64,000 bases of DNA. Source: Paenarthrobacter sp. PH39-S1. Its GTDB lineage: Bacteria; Actinomycetota; Actinomycetes; Actinomycetales; Micrococcaceae. The stretch is from contig NZ_JASISR010000008.1 of assembly GCF_030063245.1 (NCBI RefSeq), positions 1-64,000 on the forward strand, in the 5' to 3' direction. Below are positions 33,289 through 44,008 of this stretch, in pieces. Made by a program: the position numbers and the translations under genes. Position 1 is the stretch's first letter. Each line of letters opens with the position of its first letter. The notes under the pieces were generated by a model, which saw only the letters and a program-made list of their open reading frames with translations, was not told where the DNA came from and did not search any database.

Positions 33289-34975
33289 TGAGCATCGAAA
33301 ATCCTGCCCTGCATCCGGACGCCAATTGGTGGCGGCAGGCGGCGGTTTACCAGATCTATCCGCGCAGTTTCGCCGACGCCAACCGGGACGGCCTCGGCGA
33401 TCTGCCCGGCTTGACCTCCCGCATGGGGTACCTCTCGGAGCTGGGCATCGACGCCATTTGGCTGAGCCCGTTCTACCCGTCGGCGCTGGCTGACGGCGGA
33501 TATGACGTGGACGACCACCGCAACGTGGACCCGCGGCTGGGCAGCCTTGCGGACTTTGACGCCATGGTGGCGTCCGCGCATGCCGCCGATATCCGCATCA
33601 TCGTGGACATCGTGCCCAATCACAGCTCCAACCGGCATGTCTGGTTCCAGGAGGCCCTCGCGTCCGCGCCCGGGTCTGCCGCGCGGGCGCGCTATCACTT
33701 CCTTGACGGGTTGGGGGACGACGGCGCCCGGCCGCCTTCCGATTGGCCGTCCCACTTTGGCGGGGGTGCCTGGACCCGGGTGGTGGAACAGGCCGGCCCC
33801 AATGCGGGTAAACCGGGGCAGTGGTATCTGCACCTGTTCGCCCCGGAGCAGCCGGACTTCAATTGGGATCACCCCGAGGTGCGTGCGGACTTCCACACCA
33901 CGCTGCGCTTCTGGGCCGACCGCGGCGTGGATGGGTTCCGGGTCGATGTGGCCCACGCCCTGGTCAAGGACATGTCGTTGCCGCTGCGGTCGAAACCGGC
34001 GCTGGCAGCCTGGTGGATGACGGCACCGACCCGCTCTTCGACCGTGATGCGGTCCATGAAGTGTTTGCAGGCTGGCGGGCGGTCCTGAATGAATACAATC
34101 CGCCGCGCACAGCCGTGGCCGAGGCGTGGGTGCCGTTCACCGACCGGCGGCTCAAATATGCCCAGCCCACCGGGCTGGGCCAGGCGTTCAACTTTGACCT
34201 GCTGCAGGCCCCGTTCGTCGCCGCCGAATTCCGTGCCATCGTGCAGAAATGCCTGGCGGAGGCGGCAGGTTCCGGCGCGTCCTCCACTTGGGTGTTCTCC
34301 AACCATGACGTGATCCGGCACCCGTCCCGCTACGCCCTGCCCGACGGCAGCACGGAGGACGACCTGGAAGCCTGGCTGCTGGCCGACGGCGAGGCACCTG
34401 CTGCCGATTTGGCTCGTGGCCTGCGCCGGGCGCGCGCTGCCACGCTGTTCATGCTTGGGCTGCCAGGTTCCGCCTACCTGTACCAGGGTGAGGAATTGGG
34501 CCTGTTCGAGGTGGCCGACCTGCCGCAGGCCTCCCTGCAGGACCCCACCTGGTTCCGGACAAAGCACAAGGTGAAGGGCCGCGACGGCTGCCGGGTCCCG
34601 CTGCCGTGGGATGCCACTGCTGAGAACTTCGGGTTTGGCGGCACCCCGTGGCTGCCCCAACCCGCCTGGTTCGCGGACAAGGCCGTCACTGTCCAGGACG
34701 GCGTGGCCGGGTCCACCCTGGAGTTGTACCGTGCCGCGCTGCGCTGGCGCCGCAAACTGCAATGCGACGAGTCGTTGGCATGGCTTTCCGCGCCCCGCGA
34801 TACGTTGACGCATTACCGCCGCCCCAACGGCTGGGAGGTGCTCACCAACTTCGGTGACGCTCCCACACCGTTGCCTGCCGGCGTTGACTCCGCCACGGTG
34901 GTGCTCAGCAGCGGCGCCCCGTGGGCTGCCGGCGCCTGCATCCCGGCCGAAACCACGCTCTGGCTGGCCCCGTAA
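33288..34975 (+). pseudogene. GH13 alpha-glucosidase with a frameshift
   Basis: It starts MSIENPALHPDANWWRQAAV and is an oligo-1,6-/alpha-glucosidase type: YQIYPRSFADANRDGLGDLPG, DIVPNHSS, GFRVDVAHAL (nucleophile Asp), then in another frame TAVAEAWVPF (acid Glu) and VFSNHDVIRH. The first frame runs to 34088 and the matching remainder is open in the second frame to 34975. The switch lies near 34000-34012, where LPLRSKPAL should run into SLVDDGTDPLFDR. A one-base deletion or two-base insertion explains it. All catalytic residues are intact, so the break is recent or a sequencing error. It follows the decayed permease. Confidence 0.85.
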
Positions 34976-35014
34976 CCCGGTTTCGACGGGTCCACTCCCT
35001 GGACGCAGATAAGT

Positions 35015-35045
35015 CTGCGCCCGTTCCCTGCGGGAACGGGCGCAG
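35015..35045. terminator. Bidirectional hairpin between GH13 and ino1
   Basis: A perfect 13-bp stem CTGCGCCCGTTCC / GGAACGGGCGCAG with a 5-base loop lies between the convergent ends of the GH13 gene and ino1. There is no T-run, which is common in GC-rich actinobacteria. Confidence 0.7.
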
Positions 35046-35060
35046 CACGATCACGAACGA

Positions 35061-36146
35061 CTAACGGTCCACGTCTCCGCGGATAAAGGCCTCGACCTTT
35101 TCGTGGGCGAGGTCATCGGCATACTGCTCCGGCGGGGACTTCATGAAGTAGCTGGAGGCGGAGAGGAGGGGCCCGCCGATGCCCCTGTCCAGGGCAATCT
35201 TGGCGGCCCGGATGGCGTCAATGATCACGCCGGCCGAGTTCGGTGAATCCCAGACCTCAAGCTTGTATTCCAGCGACACCGGTGCATCCCCGAAGTTGCG
35301 GCCTTCGAGCCGGACGAAGGCCCATTTGCGGTCATCGAGCCACGCCACGTAGTCGCTCGGGCCGATGTGCACGTCGTCTGCCGCCAGTACGGCGGAGGTG
35401 TTGGACGTGACGGCCTGCGTTTTGGAGATCTTCTTGGATTCCAGCCGGTCGCGCTCCAGCATGTTCTTGAAGTCCATGTTTCCGCCCACGTTGAGCTGGT
35501 ACGTCCGGTCCAGCACCACACCGCGGTCCTCGAACAGTTTTGCCATCACACGGTGAGTGATGGTGGCGCCGATCTGGCTCTTGATGTCGTCACCGACGAT
35601 GGGCACCCCGGCCGCGGTGAACTTGTCTGCCCATTCCTTTGTTCCGGCGATGAAGACGGGCAGCGCATTGACAAAGGCCACGCCGGCATCAATGGCGCAC
35701 TGTGCGTAGTGTTTGGCGGCGGCGTCGGAACCGACGGGCAGGTAGCAAACCAGGACATCGGCCTGCACCTCGTGCAAAACCGCGACCACGTCGACGGCTT
35801 CCTCATCGGATTCCACGATCGTCTCGCGGTAGTACTTTCCAAGCCCGTCCAGCGTCGGTCCGCGGCGCACCGGCACGTCCAAGTTGGGCACATCGGCGAG
35901 CTTGATGGTGTTGTTTTCGCTCGCGCCGATGGCCTCGGAAAGGTCCAGTCCCACCTTTTTTGAATCGACATCGAAAGCGGCCACAAAGTGCACGTCATTG
36001 ACGTGGTACGGGCCGAACTCCACATGCATCAGACCGGGCACAGCGGCGGCGGGGTCCGCGTGCTGGTAATACTGCACGCCCTGCACCAGTGACGAGGCGC
36101 AGTTTCCGACTCCGACAATGGCTACCCGAATTGGATGAGAAGACAC
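35061..36146 (-). CDS. ino1: Inositol-3-phosphate synthase
   Basis: 361 residues, the actinobacterial form. NAD-binding [81 protein letters not shown] and [13 protein letters not shown] are all typical. It converts glucose 6-phosphate to 1-L-myo-inositol 1-phosphate, the MshA acceptor, and feeds phosphatidylinositol. It starts at GTG with AAGGAG at proper distance. The AT-rich leader carries a direct repeat likely bound by a regulator. Confidence 0.95.
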   Translation of the reverse strand: MSSHPIRVAIVGVGNCASSLVQGVQYYQHADPAAAVPGLMHVEFGPYHVNDVHFVAAFDVDSKKVGLDLSEAIGASENNTIKLADVPNLDVPVRRGPTLDGLGKYYRETIVESDEEAVDVVAVLHEVQADVLVCYLPVGSDAAAKHYAQCAIDAGVAFVNALPVFIAGTKEWADKFTAAGVPIVGDDIKSQIGATITHRVMAKLFEDRGVVLDRTYQLNVGGNMDFKNMLERDRLESKKISKTQAVTSNTSAVLAADDVHIGPSDYVAWLDDRKWAFVRLEGRNFGDAPVSLEYKLEVWDSPNSAGVIIDAIRAAKIALDRGIGGPLLSASSYFMKSPPEQYADDLAHEKVEAFIRGDVDR

Positions 36147-36164
36147 GGAACTCCTTATTAATTT

Positions 36165-36187
36165 TGCAATTCATATTCTGCAATTCA
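36165..36187 (-). promoter_or_regulatory. Direct repeat in the ino1 leader
   Basis: Two copies of TGAATTGCA (minus strand), 14 bases apart start to start, lie 19 to 41 bases upstream of the ino1 GTG in unusually AT-rich sequence. Position and sharp base composition suggest the promoter and a repressor or activator site; the regulator is unknown. Confidence 0.4.
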
Positions 36188-36351
36188 ATGGTGCAACAGA
36201 CCTGGCCCGCTGCGGCCGCAGCTGTTGGCGGGGCAAGGCGTGGCGGCGCCCAGAGGCGCCTGATCATTATAATCCAACAGGGAACCGGCTGAAGTTGTTC
36301 CCTGTCCTGATAAACACCCCCCGGGCGGGCATCCTAAAACGTGAGGCTGGC

Positions 36352-37389
36352 TTACCGCTGGGCCCACAGGTTGATGGCAGACTCGACGGCGAACTCGTCA
36401 ATGGCAGTTAACTCATCCGTGCTGAATTGCAGGTTCTGCACGGCGGCCAGATTGTTTTCCAACTGCCGAACGCTCGAAGCGCCGACCAGTGCCGACGTGA
36501 CGGGCGACCCCTTGGGCTGGTCCCGCAGAACCCAGGCGATCGCCATCTGCGCCAGCGACTGGCCCCGTCCGCCGGCGATCCTGTTAAGCTCCCGCACGCG
36601 CGTCATCTTGTCTTCGGTGAGGGCCTCCCCGGACAGAAAACGCTCCTTCGCGGCCCGGGAGTCGGCCGGAATCCCGTCGAGGTAGCGGTCCGTGAGCATG
36701 CCCTGGGCCAGCGGCGAGAAGGCGATCGAGCCGGCGCCGACCTGGTCCAATGCCTCGTACAGGTTCGGGGTCCCGTCTTCTGTCCAGCGGTTGAGCAGAG
36801 AATAGGAGGGCTGGTGGATCAGCAGCGGGGTGCCCAGATCCTTGAGGATCCGGGCCGCTTCCAGGGTCTGCTCAGGCGTATAGGAGGAGATACCCGCGTA
36901 CAGGGCCTTACCGGAGCGCACCGCGGTGTCCAGCGCGCCCATGGTTTCCTCCATCGGGGTGTCGGGGTCCGGCCGGTGGCTGTAGAAGATGTCCACGTAG
37001 TCAAGGCCCATCCGCTGCAACGACGCGTCAAGGCTGGAGAGCAGGTACTTCCGGGATCCCCATTCGCCGTACGGCCCCGGCCACATGTAGTAGCCGGCCT
37101 TGGTCGAGATGACCAGCTCATCGCGGTACGGCGTGAAGTCATCCGCCAGGTGCCGGCCGAAGTTGGTCTCCGCGGATCCGTCCGGCGGCCCGTAATTGTT
37201 GGCCAGGTCGAAGTGTGTGACGCCCAGATCGAAGGCACGGCGCAGGATGGCCCGCTGCTCCTGAAAGCCCTTGTCATCGCCGAAGTTGTGCCACAGTCCC
37301 AGGGAGATGGCGGGCAGCTTCAGCCCGCTCTTCCCCACGCGGCGGTACGGCATCGAGTCATAACGATCTTCGGCAGCGGAATAGGTCAT
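36352..37389 (-). CDS. Aldo/keto reductase, YghZ-like
   Basis: 345 residues. The TIM-barrel AKR tetrad is visible: the Asp/Tyr region [39 protein letters not shown] (Lys), and [20 protein letters not shown] (His). [15 protein letters not shown] and the C-terminal NADPH site [17 protein letters not shown] follow. The subfamily reduces small aldehydes such as glyceraldehyde 3-phosphate or methylglyoxal. The ATG overlaps the treZ stop (ATGA), so it is co-translated with the trehalose operon, perhaps as an osmotic or carbonyl stress partner. Confidence 0.9.
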   Translation of the reverse strand: MTYSAAEDRYDSMPYRRVGKSGLKLPAISLGLWHNFGDDKGFQEQRAILRRAFDLGVTHFDLANNYGPPDGSAETNFGRHLADDFTPYRDELVISTKAGYYMWPGPYGEWGSRKYLLSSLDASLQRMGLDYVDIFYSHRPDPDTPMEETMGALDTAVRSGKALYAGISSYTPEQTLEAARILKDLGTPLLIHQPSYSLLNRWTEDGTPNLYEALDQVGAGSIAFSPLAQGMLTDRYLDGIPADSRAAKERFLSGEALTEDKMTRVRELNRIAGGRGQSLAQMAIAWVLRDQPKGSPVTSALVGASSVRQLENNLAAVQNLQFSTDELTAIDEFAVESAINLWAQR

Positions 37390-39179
37390 GCCTTCATCAT
37401 GCCACCAACCCTGCGGAAGACCACGGCGCTGCGGCCCGGCAGTTCCAGCTGCCCGGCGGAGAGCACCGCGCCGTCCCGGGTGCTGAAGAGAATCTGCGCA
37501 ACGCCGGCAGAGTTCGGAATGGCGCACGGTTCGTCGGCGAGGTTCACCGCGACGCCCACCGCCTCCGGACCGCTGCCGCGGTGCATCAGCAGCCACCGGT
37601 CCGCCTCGCTGAAGTCCACCCGCGTTGCGCCCGGCGTCGGGTCGGTCAGGGCCGGAGTGCTTCGGCGCAGGGCGATCAGCTGCCGGTACTGCTCCAGCAG
37701 GTATGCGTGCGCGCCGCCGGCGGCCTCGTCCCAGTCGAGCTTGGAGCGGGCAAACGTCTGCGGGTCCTGCGGGTCCGGCACCGCGGCCGGATCCCATCCC
37801 ATCCGCTCAAATTCGCGGATCCGGCCTTCCGCCGTCGCCTTTCCCAGCTCCGCTTCCGGGTGCGAGGTGAAGAACTGCCACGGCGTCCCGGCCCCGTACT
37901 CCTCGCCCATGAAAAGCATCGGGGTGAAGGGGGAGGCCAGATTCAGCACCGCTGCCACGGCCAGCAGGTCAAAGCCGACGGCGGCGCCGAGCCGGTCTCC
38001 GATGGCGCGGTTGCCGATCTGGTCGTGGTTTTGAATGCAGACCACCAGCTGCCAGGGTGCGGCGGCCCGCGGGTCAACCACCCTGCCGTGGTGCCGGCCC
38101 CGGAAGCTTGAGTACGTGCCGTCGTGGAAGAACCCGTTGGTGAGAACCTTGGCCAGCGCCCCGACGGAGGCAAAATCCGCGTAGTAGCCATCGGTTTCAC
38201 CGGTGATGTTCACATGCACGGCGTGGTGGAAGTCGTCGCTCCACTGCCCGGTCAGCCCGTCGCCATGGGCCGCGCGGGGGTAAACCAGGCGGGGGTCATT
38301 GAGATCGGATTCCGCGATCAGGGACAGCGGCCGGCTGAGCGCCACGGATGCCGCGTCGGCGCGCACGGCCAGTTCCTCCAGAATGTGCACCGCCCGACTG
38401 TCCTGGAGCGCGTGCACCGCATCCAGCCGCAGCCCGTCCACATGATAGTCACGGAACCACATCAGCATGTTTTCCACGATGTACCGGCGCACCTCATCGG
38501 AGCCCGGCCCGTCGAGGTTCACGGTGTCTCCCCAGGTGTTGGAGGAGCCTTGCGCCAGGTACGGGCCGAACCGCGGAAGATAATTGCCGCTGGGCCCCAG
38601 ATGGTTATAGACCACGTCTTGGATCACGCCCAGCCCGCGCCGGTGGCAGGCATCGACGAACCGCTGGTAGGCCTCCGGCCCGCCGTAGACTTCGTGCACC
38701 GCGTACCACAGCACGCCGTCGTATCCCCAGTTGTGCGTGCCATTGAACGCATTGACCGGCAGCAGCTCGACGAAGTCCACACCCAGGTCGACCAGATAAT
38801 CCAGTTTGGCGATGGCGGCATCGAGCGTGCCCTCCGGCGTGAACGTGCCGATGTGCAGTTCGTAGATCACCCCGCCGGCCAGCGGACGCCCGGTCCACGC
38901 GCCGTCGCCCCACAGGTAGCCTCCGGCGTCGAAGGTCCGGGACAGCTCGTGCACGCCGCCCGGCTGGCGCCGCGAGCGCGGATCCGGCAGCGGCGTGTCC
39001 TCGCCGTTCAGCAGGTAGCCGTAATCCACGTCGGCACCGCGGGGCGCGCCGGCAGCGGCCCACCAGCCGTCCGCGCTGCGCGTCATCGGCAGCCGCTGGC
39101 CCTCGGCCAGCAGGGTGACGGATTCGGCATCGGGTGCCCAAAGATCAAAACGCGTGCTGGCGGTGTCCCGGTCGATCAT
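37386..39179 (-). CDS. treZ: Maltooligosyltrehalose trehalohydrolase TreZ
   Basis: 597 residues. An N-terminal beta domain ([18 protein letters not shown]) precedes the GH13 barrel: [48 protein letters not shown] (nucleophile Asp), [16 protein letters not shown] (acid Glu), and [13 protein letters not shown]. It releases trehalose from maltooligosyltrehalose made by TreY. It lies 22 bases after treY in the treX-treY-treZ order known from Arthrobacter and overlaps the AKR gene by four bases. Confidence 0.95.
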   Translation of the reverse strand: MIDRDTASTRFDLWAPDAESVTLLAEGQRLPMTRSADGWWAAAGAPRGADVDYGYLLNGEDTPLPDPRSRRQPGGVHELSRTFDAGGYLWGDGAWTGRPLAGGVIYELHIGTFTPEGTLDAAIAKLDYLVDLGVDFVELLPVNAFNGTHNWGYDGVLWYAVHEVYGGPEAYQRFVDACHRRGLGVIQDVVYNHLGPSGNYLPRFGPYLAQGSSNTWGDTVNLDGPGSDEVRRYIVENMLMWFRDYHVDGLRLDAVHALQDSRAVHILEELAVRADAASVALSRPLSLIAESDLNDPRLVYPRAAHGDGLTGQWSDDFHHAVHVNITGETDGYYADFASVGALAKVLTNGFFHDGTYSSFRGRHHGRVVDPRAAAPWQLVVCIQNHDQIGNRAIGDRLGAAVGFDLLAVAAVLNLASPFTPMLFMGEEYGAGTPWQFFTSHPEAELGKATAEGRIREFERMGWDPAAVPDPQDPQTFARSKLDWDEAAGGAHAYLLEQYRQLIALRRSTPALTDPTPGATRVDFSEADRWLLMHRGSGPEAVGVAVNLADEPCAIPNSAGVAQILFSTRDGAVLSAGQLELPGRSAVVFRRVGGMMKA

Positions 39180-39201
39180 GGTTCTCCTCGGTCGTTGTGG
39201 T

Positions 39202-41664
39202 TTAGTCGCCGGTCCGCGCCAGCAGCGCCACCGGAAAGTCGGTGAGAATTTCCGCCACGGGTACCGGCTCCGCCGGGTGAGTGCGCCCAGTCAGCAGATC
39301 GGTGCACCCGTAGGGAAGCACGACGGCGGTCCCCCGCCAGCCGCCGTCGGCCTCCAGCCCGCGGGACAGCCGGGTAGCCACAGCGATCGCCGCGCCGGTA
39401 TCAAACGCCAGCAGGTGGCCCGCGGCAGGGCCGTTGGCCTGCACCGGTGTGTAGCCGGTGAACAGTTCCGGCCGATCCCGGCGCAGGCGCAGCGCACGCG
39501 AGGTCACCAGCAGTTTGGCCATCCCGGTGTCGAGGCCGCCAGACCCGTCGGCAGTTGCATCGAAAACGCCGGCGCCGTCACCGCTGCTTTCACCGTTGCC
39601 GGCACCCGCGGTGCGGGCGTCCAGCGCTGCCAGCCGCCGCCGTCTTTCGTCAAAATCGATTGGCCGGCGATTGTCCGGGTCGGTCAGGGACTGCTCGTAC
39701 AACTCGCTGCCCTGGTACACATCCGGGACCCCGGGAATCATCAGCTGCAGCAGTTTGGCACCGAGGGCATTCGCGTGGAAGTACGGCCGGATCCGGTCCA
39801 CGAAGCCGTCGATCAGCGCCGTCACCTCCGGATTGTCATAGGCCGCATCCACGAGCGATGCCAGCTGCCGTTCAAAGGCCTCATCCGGAGCAGTCCAGGT
39901 GGTGGAATTCCCGGCCTCCCGGGCCGCCTTCTGCGCGTACCCTTGCAGCCGGCCACGGCTGAGCGGCCAGGCGCCGACCGCCGACTGCCAGAGCAGATTC
40001 TCCAGCGGTCCATCCGGGAGCGGGGCCAGCTCCCGGAGCCGTTCCAGCAGCTGTTCCCACTCCGCCGGTAGCTCTGAAAGCACGGAAATCCGCGCGCGGG
40101 TGTCCTCACCGCGTTTCGTGTCGTGGGTGCTCAGCGCATTCATGCCCAGCGGCTCCCGACCGTGCCGGGCAGCCATGAAGTGGTGGAACTCGTCCGTTCC
40201 GACGGACCAGACGGCCGGGTCCGCACCGACCTCCGTCAACGAGGTCAGCCGCGTGTATTGGTAGAACGCGCAGTCTTCCACACCCTTAGCCATCACCATT
40301 CCGGAGGTCTGCTGAAAACGGATGGCCAATTGATCCCCGGTCCGCGTTCCCTCCGCGGCCGCATCGGGCGCGGCTCCGGGTCGGCCACCCAGCAGCGGCA
40401 GCAGAATATCCAATGCCGGCCCCAGCTCCGAGCGCCGCGTGCGGGCCCGGCCGGCGGCGCGTTCCAGACGCTCGAGACCGATCGGCAGATAAGTCCGGTA
40501 GACGTCGAAATTACCAATCATTTCCGCCAGCGCATCCTCGGCATCTGCAGCGGACAGCGGGCTGCCCGGAGGAACCAGACGGGCCAGCCGGCGGATTTCC
40601 GAGTTCAGCATGCCGTCGGTCACTGCCCGTTTGGTCCCGTGGATCAGTTCCGCGTAACCGCATTCTTCGCCGCGCAGCCGGGCATCCAGCATGCTTAAGG
40701 GTGCCTCGCCTTCCGGGTCCACAAAGATCCGGTCCAGCTGCGCCAGCGCGTCGTAGCCGGTGGTTCCCTCGCAGTGCAAAGAGTCCGGCAGCGTTTCCCC
40801 TGGCTCGAGGATCTTCTCGATCAGCAGGTAAGCGCCGTCCGTGGCGTCCTTGAGCCGCCGCAGGTATCCGGCCGGATCGGCCAGGCCGTCCGGGTGGTCC
40901 ACCCGCAGCCCGTCTACCCAGCCCTGCCGGACCCAATGCAGGATCCGTGCGTGGGATTCGTCGAAAACCCAGGGAACCTCGACCCGGATGCCGGCAAGCG
41001 AATTGACGGCGAAAAACCGCCGGTAGTTCAGATCGTGGTCGGCGCGGCGCCAGTCGACCAGCTCGTAGTGCTGCCGGTCGTGTACCGCTCGGGCCTGAGC
41101 GCCGGTGAGAACGCGGGCGCCGCCGTCCGGTTCAGCGCCGTCTGGTTCAGCGCCGTCGTCCGTTCCCCAGCTTCCGTCCGCCAGCGGAAAACGGTGCTCG
41201 TGATAGTGCAGCTCGGAGCCGTGCACCTCAAGCGCGTCCAGATCCGCCGCCGAGCCCAGCACCGGCAGCCTGATCCGGCCGCCACCGGCATCCCAGTCAA
41301 CGTCGAACGCCTCCGCATAGCGGGACTCCCGGCCTTCCTTGAGCAACGACCACCACCAGGGGTTCGCAGCCGGCGTGGCCACGCCCATATGGTTGGGCAC
41401 AATGTCCAGCAGGATTCCCATCCCCGCCGCATGCGCCTTGGCAGCCAGTGCGGCCAGCGCGTCCTCGCCGCCGCGCGCCGGATCCAGCAGCGAAGGGTCG
41501 ACGACGTCGTAGCCGTGGTTCGATCCGGCCTCCGCCTTCAGCAGGGGGGACAGGTAGAGCCAGTCCGCGCCCAACCGGGCCAAGTAATCCACCTGCCCGG
41601 CGGCATCCCACAGCGTGAATCCGTCGTGGATCTGGAGTCGGTAGGTGGAAGCGGGTGTTTTCAT
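39202..41664 (-). CDS. treY: Maltooligosyltrehalose synthase TreY
   Basis: 820 residues from the ATG of [18 protein letters not shown], with GGAGG upstream; earlier open codons are not conserved. GH13_26 features: [52 protein letters not shown]-type [13 protein letters not shown], and [18 protein letters not shown]. It rearranges the reducing end of malto-oligosaccharides to a trehalose unit. A short in-frame duplication gives [14 protein letters not shown] near residue 195, and a Gly/Asp-rich stretch sits near 720. Confidence 0.95.
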   Translation of the reverse strand: MKTPASTYRLQIHDGFTLWDAAGQVDYLARLGADWLYLSPLLKAEAGSNHGYDVVDPSLLDPARGGEDALAALAAKAHAAGMGILLDIVPNHMGVATPAANPWWWSLLKEGRESRYAEAFDVDWDAGGGRIRLPVLGSAADLDALEVHGSELHYHEHRFPLADGSWGTDDGAEPDGAEPDGGARVLTGAQARAVHDRQHYELVDWRRADHDLNYRRFFAVNSLAGIRVEVPWVFDESHARILHWVRQGWVDGLRVDHPDGLADPAGYLRRLKDATDGAYLLIEKILEPGETLPDSLHCEGTTGYDALAQLDRIFVDPEGEAPLSMLDARLRGEECGYAELIHGTKRAVTDGMLNSEIRRLARLVPPGSPLSAADAEDALAEMIGNFDVYRTYLPIGLERLERAAGRARTRRSELGPALDILLPLLGGRPGAAPDAAAEGTRTGDQLAIRFQQTSGMVMAKGVEDCAFYQYTRLTSLTEVGADPAVWSVGTDEFHHFMAARHGREPLGMNALSTHDTKRGEDTRARISVLSELPAEWEQLLERLRELAPLPDGPLENLLWQSAVGAWPLSRGRLQGYAQKAAREAGNSTTWTAPDEAFERQLASLVDAAYDNPEVTALIDGFVDRIRPYFHANALGAKLLQLMIPGVPDVYQGSELYEQSLTDPDNRRPIDFDERRRRLAALDARTAGAGNGESSGDGAGVFDATADGSGGLDTGMAKLLVTSRALRLRRDRPELFTGYTPVQANGPAAGHLLAFDTGAAIAVATRLSRGLEADGGWRGTAVVLPYGCTDLLTGRTHPAEPVPVAEILTDFPVALLARTGD

Positions 41665-41697
41665 CTGCGGGTTCCTCCGTAATGGCTGCACAACGGC

Positions 41698-41731
41698 GTC
41701 CCGCGCCTTGCCTTGACGCAAGACGCGGGAC
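41698..41731 (-). terminator. Stem-loop between treX/glgX and treY
   Basis: GTCCCGCG and CGCGGGAC pair around an inner CTTGC/GCAAG stem, starting seven bases after the debranching-enzyme stop. It may partly terminate or protect the transcript end, separating expression of glgX from treYZ. Confidence 0.6.
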
Positions 41732-41737
41732 ACGGCT

Positions 41738-43930
41738 CTAGAGTTCGCTGCTCAATCCCGGCATGGGGCTGACGCGTTCGGCCAATGAAGCGGCCACTGA
41801 ATGGTCCGGCTCTTCCTCCTGCGCGGAATGTGCCCGAAGCACCATCAGAGCCTTGGCTTCGATGGCGATCTTGGCGGAGCTGCCCAACGTCACGGCATCA
41901 TCGGCATGGACTCCAGCGGTGTCGATCACGACGTCCCATTTAGGAGCGTAATCCTTCGACGGGAGCGTCAGTTCCACCACATCGTCATGGGCATTGAAGT
42001 AGAGCAGGAAATTCACATCCGTGATTTGGTGACCCCGCCGGTCCACGCCGCTGATGGAGTCACCGTTGAAGAAGACTCCGATGGTGCGCCCGAACCCGCT
42101 GTCCCAGTCGTCGGGCAGCATTTCCCGGCCATCGACGTTCAGCCAGACGATGTCCTGGAGCTTGTCGCCTTCACCGCGCAGCACCGGCCGGCCATCGAAG
42201 AAACGGCTGCGGCGGAACGTGGGGTGGTCGGCCCGCAACCGGTTCACGGCGGCTGTGAACTCCACCAGCGGTTTATCCACGGCATCCCAGTGCACCCAGC
42301 TCAGCTCGGAGTCCTGGCAGTACGTGTTGTTGTTGCCTTGCTGAGTGCGGCCCAGCTCATCACCGTGCAGCAGCATGGGCACGCCCTGGGACAGCAGTAG
42401 CGTGGCGATGAAGTTGCGCTGCTGCCGTGCCCGCAGTCCAAGAACCTTTGGATCCTCGGTGGGGCCCTCAACACCGCAGTTCCAGGAGCGGTTGTGGGAC
42501 TCGCCGTCGTTGTTCCCCTCCCCATTAGCCTCGTTGTGCTTGTCGTTGTAGGAGACCAGATCAGCGATGGTGAAACCGTCATGGGCCGTAACGAAGTTGA
42601 TGGATGCCACCGGGCGCCGGCCCGATTTTTCGTAAAGGTCCGCGGAGCCGGTCAGCCGGGAGGCAAACTCACCCAGCGTTGACGGCTCACCGCGCCAGAA
42701 ATCACGCACGGTATCCCGGTACTTGCCGTTCCACTCCGTCCACTGCGGCGGGAAATTACCAACCTGATAGCCGCCGGGACCAATGTCCCACGGTTCGGCA
42801 ATGAGTTTCACCTGGGACACCACCGGATCCTGCTGAATCAGTTCAAAGAAAGTGGACAGCTTGTCCACGTCATAGAACTCCCGGGCCAGCGTGGAGGCCA
42901 GATCAAAACGGAACCCGTCCACATGCATTTCGGTGACCCAGTAGCGCAGCGAATCCATCAGCAGCTGCAGGGCGTGCGGGTTGCGCACGTTCAGCGAATT
43001 GCCAGTGCCGGTGTAATCCATGTAGTGCTTTTCGTCGCCGTCCATCAGACGGTAGTACGCGGCGTTGTCGATGCCCCGGAAGGAGAGCGTTGGGCCCAGG
43101 TGGTTTCCTTCGGCCGTGTGGTTGTAGACCACGTCCAGGATGACCTCGATGTCCGCCAGATGCAGGGCGCGGACCATCGCTTTGAAGTCCTGCACCTGCT
43201 GTCCCAGGTCCCCCGTGGAGCTGTATTCGTTGTGCGGGGCGAAGAATCCAATGGTGTTGTAGCCCCAGTAGTTCGACAAGCCTTGATCCAGCAGGGTGCT
43301 GTCCTGGACGAACTGGTGGACGGGCATCAGTTCAATGGCCGTGATGCCGAGCTTCTTCAGATGTTCGATGACGGACGGGTGCGCAACGCCAGCATAGGTT
43401 CCGCGCTGCTCTTCCGGCACGTCCGGGTGCAGCTGTGTCAGGCCCTTGACATGGGCCTCGTAAATGACCGAGTGGTGATACGGCGTGCGGGGGGAACGGT
43501 CACCGTCCCAGTCGAAGAAAGGATTTATGACGACGCCGAGCATCATGTGTGGGGCGGAATCGGCATCATTCTTGGAGTCCGGGTCTCCCAAATTATAAGA
43601 AAAAAGTGACGGATCCCAGTCGATTTTTCCGGCTACTGCCTTCGCATAAGGGTCAAGCAGCAGTTTGTTGGGATTACCCCGCTGGCCCTGCTCCGGGTCA
43701 TACAGGCCGGTGACGCGGTATCCGTATTTCTGCCCAGGCTGGATCTGCGGGAGGTAGCAATGCCAGACGTAGCCGTCCACCTCGACGACGTCGACGCTGG
43801 TCTGCGTTCCGTCGTCGTCGAAAAGGCAGAGCTGCACGGACTCGGCAACCTCGCTGAAAATCGCGAAATTGGTGCCGTTTCCGTCAAAGGTGGCTCCCAG
43901 CGGATAGGCGTTTCCCGGCCAAACTTCCAT
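41738..43930 (-). CDS. glgX: Glycogen debranching enzyme GlgX/TreX
   Basis: 730 residues from the ATG of [19 protein letters not shown], preceded by GGGAG. CBM48-like N-domain, then GH13_11: [46 protein letters not shown] (nucleophile), [20 protein letters not shown] (acid Glu), and [18 protein letters not shown]. It cuts alpha-1,6 branches of glycogen, giving the linear chains used by TreY and TreZ. In this operon context it corresponds to TreX. Confidence 0.95.
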   Translation of the reverse strand: MEVWPGNAYPLGATFDGNGTNFAIFSEVAESVQLCLFDDDGTQTSVDVVEVDGYVWHCYLPQIQPGQKYGYRVTGLYDPEQGQRGNPNKLLLDPYAKAVAGKIDWDPSLFSYNLGDPDSKNDADSAPHMMLGVVINPFFDWDGDRSPRTPYHHSVIYEAHVKGLTQLHPDVPEEQRGTYAGVAHPSVIEHLKKLGITAIELMPVHQFVQDSTLLDQGLSNYWGYNTIGFFAPHNEYSSTGDLGQQVQDFKAMVRALHLADIEVILDVVYNHTAEGNHLGPTLSFRGIDNAAYYRLMDGDEKHYMDYTGTGNSLNVRNPHALQLLMDSLRYWVTEMHVDGFRFDLASTLAREFYDVDKLSTFFELIQQDPVVSQVKLIAEPWDIGPGGYQVGNFPPQWTEWNGKYRDTVRDFWRGEPSTLGEFASRLTGSADLYEKSGRRPVASINFVTAHDGFTIADLVSYNDKHNEANGEGNNDGESHNRSWNCGVEGPTEDPKVLGLRARQQRNFIATLLLSQGVPMLLHGDELGRTQQGNNNTYCQDSELSWVHWDAVDKPLVEFTAAVNRLRADHPTFRRSRFFDGRPVLRGEGDKLQDIVWLNVDGREMLPDDWDSGFGRTIGVFFNGDSISGVDRRGHQITDVNFLLYFNAHDDVVELTLPSKDYAPKWDVVIDTAGVHADDAVTLGSSAKIAIEAKALMVLRAHSAQEEEPDHSVAASLAERVSPMPGLSSEL

Positions 43931-44008
43931 GTGTACTCCCAGCTCAGTCCAACAAGTATTCACGACTCTTCCATACGCTAAGGAAACTTAGCGTATTCCA
44001 CCCCTAGG

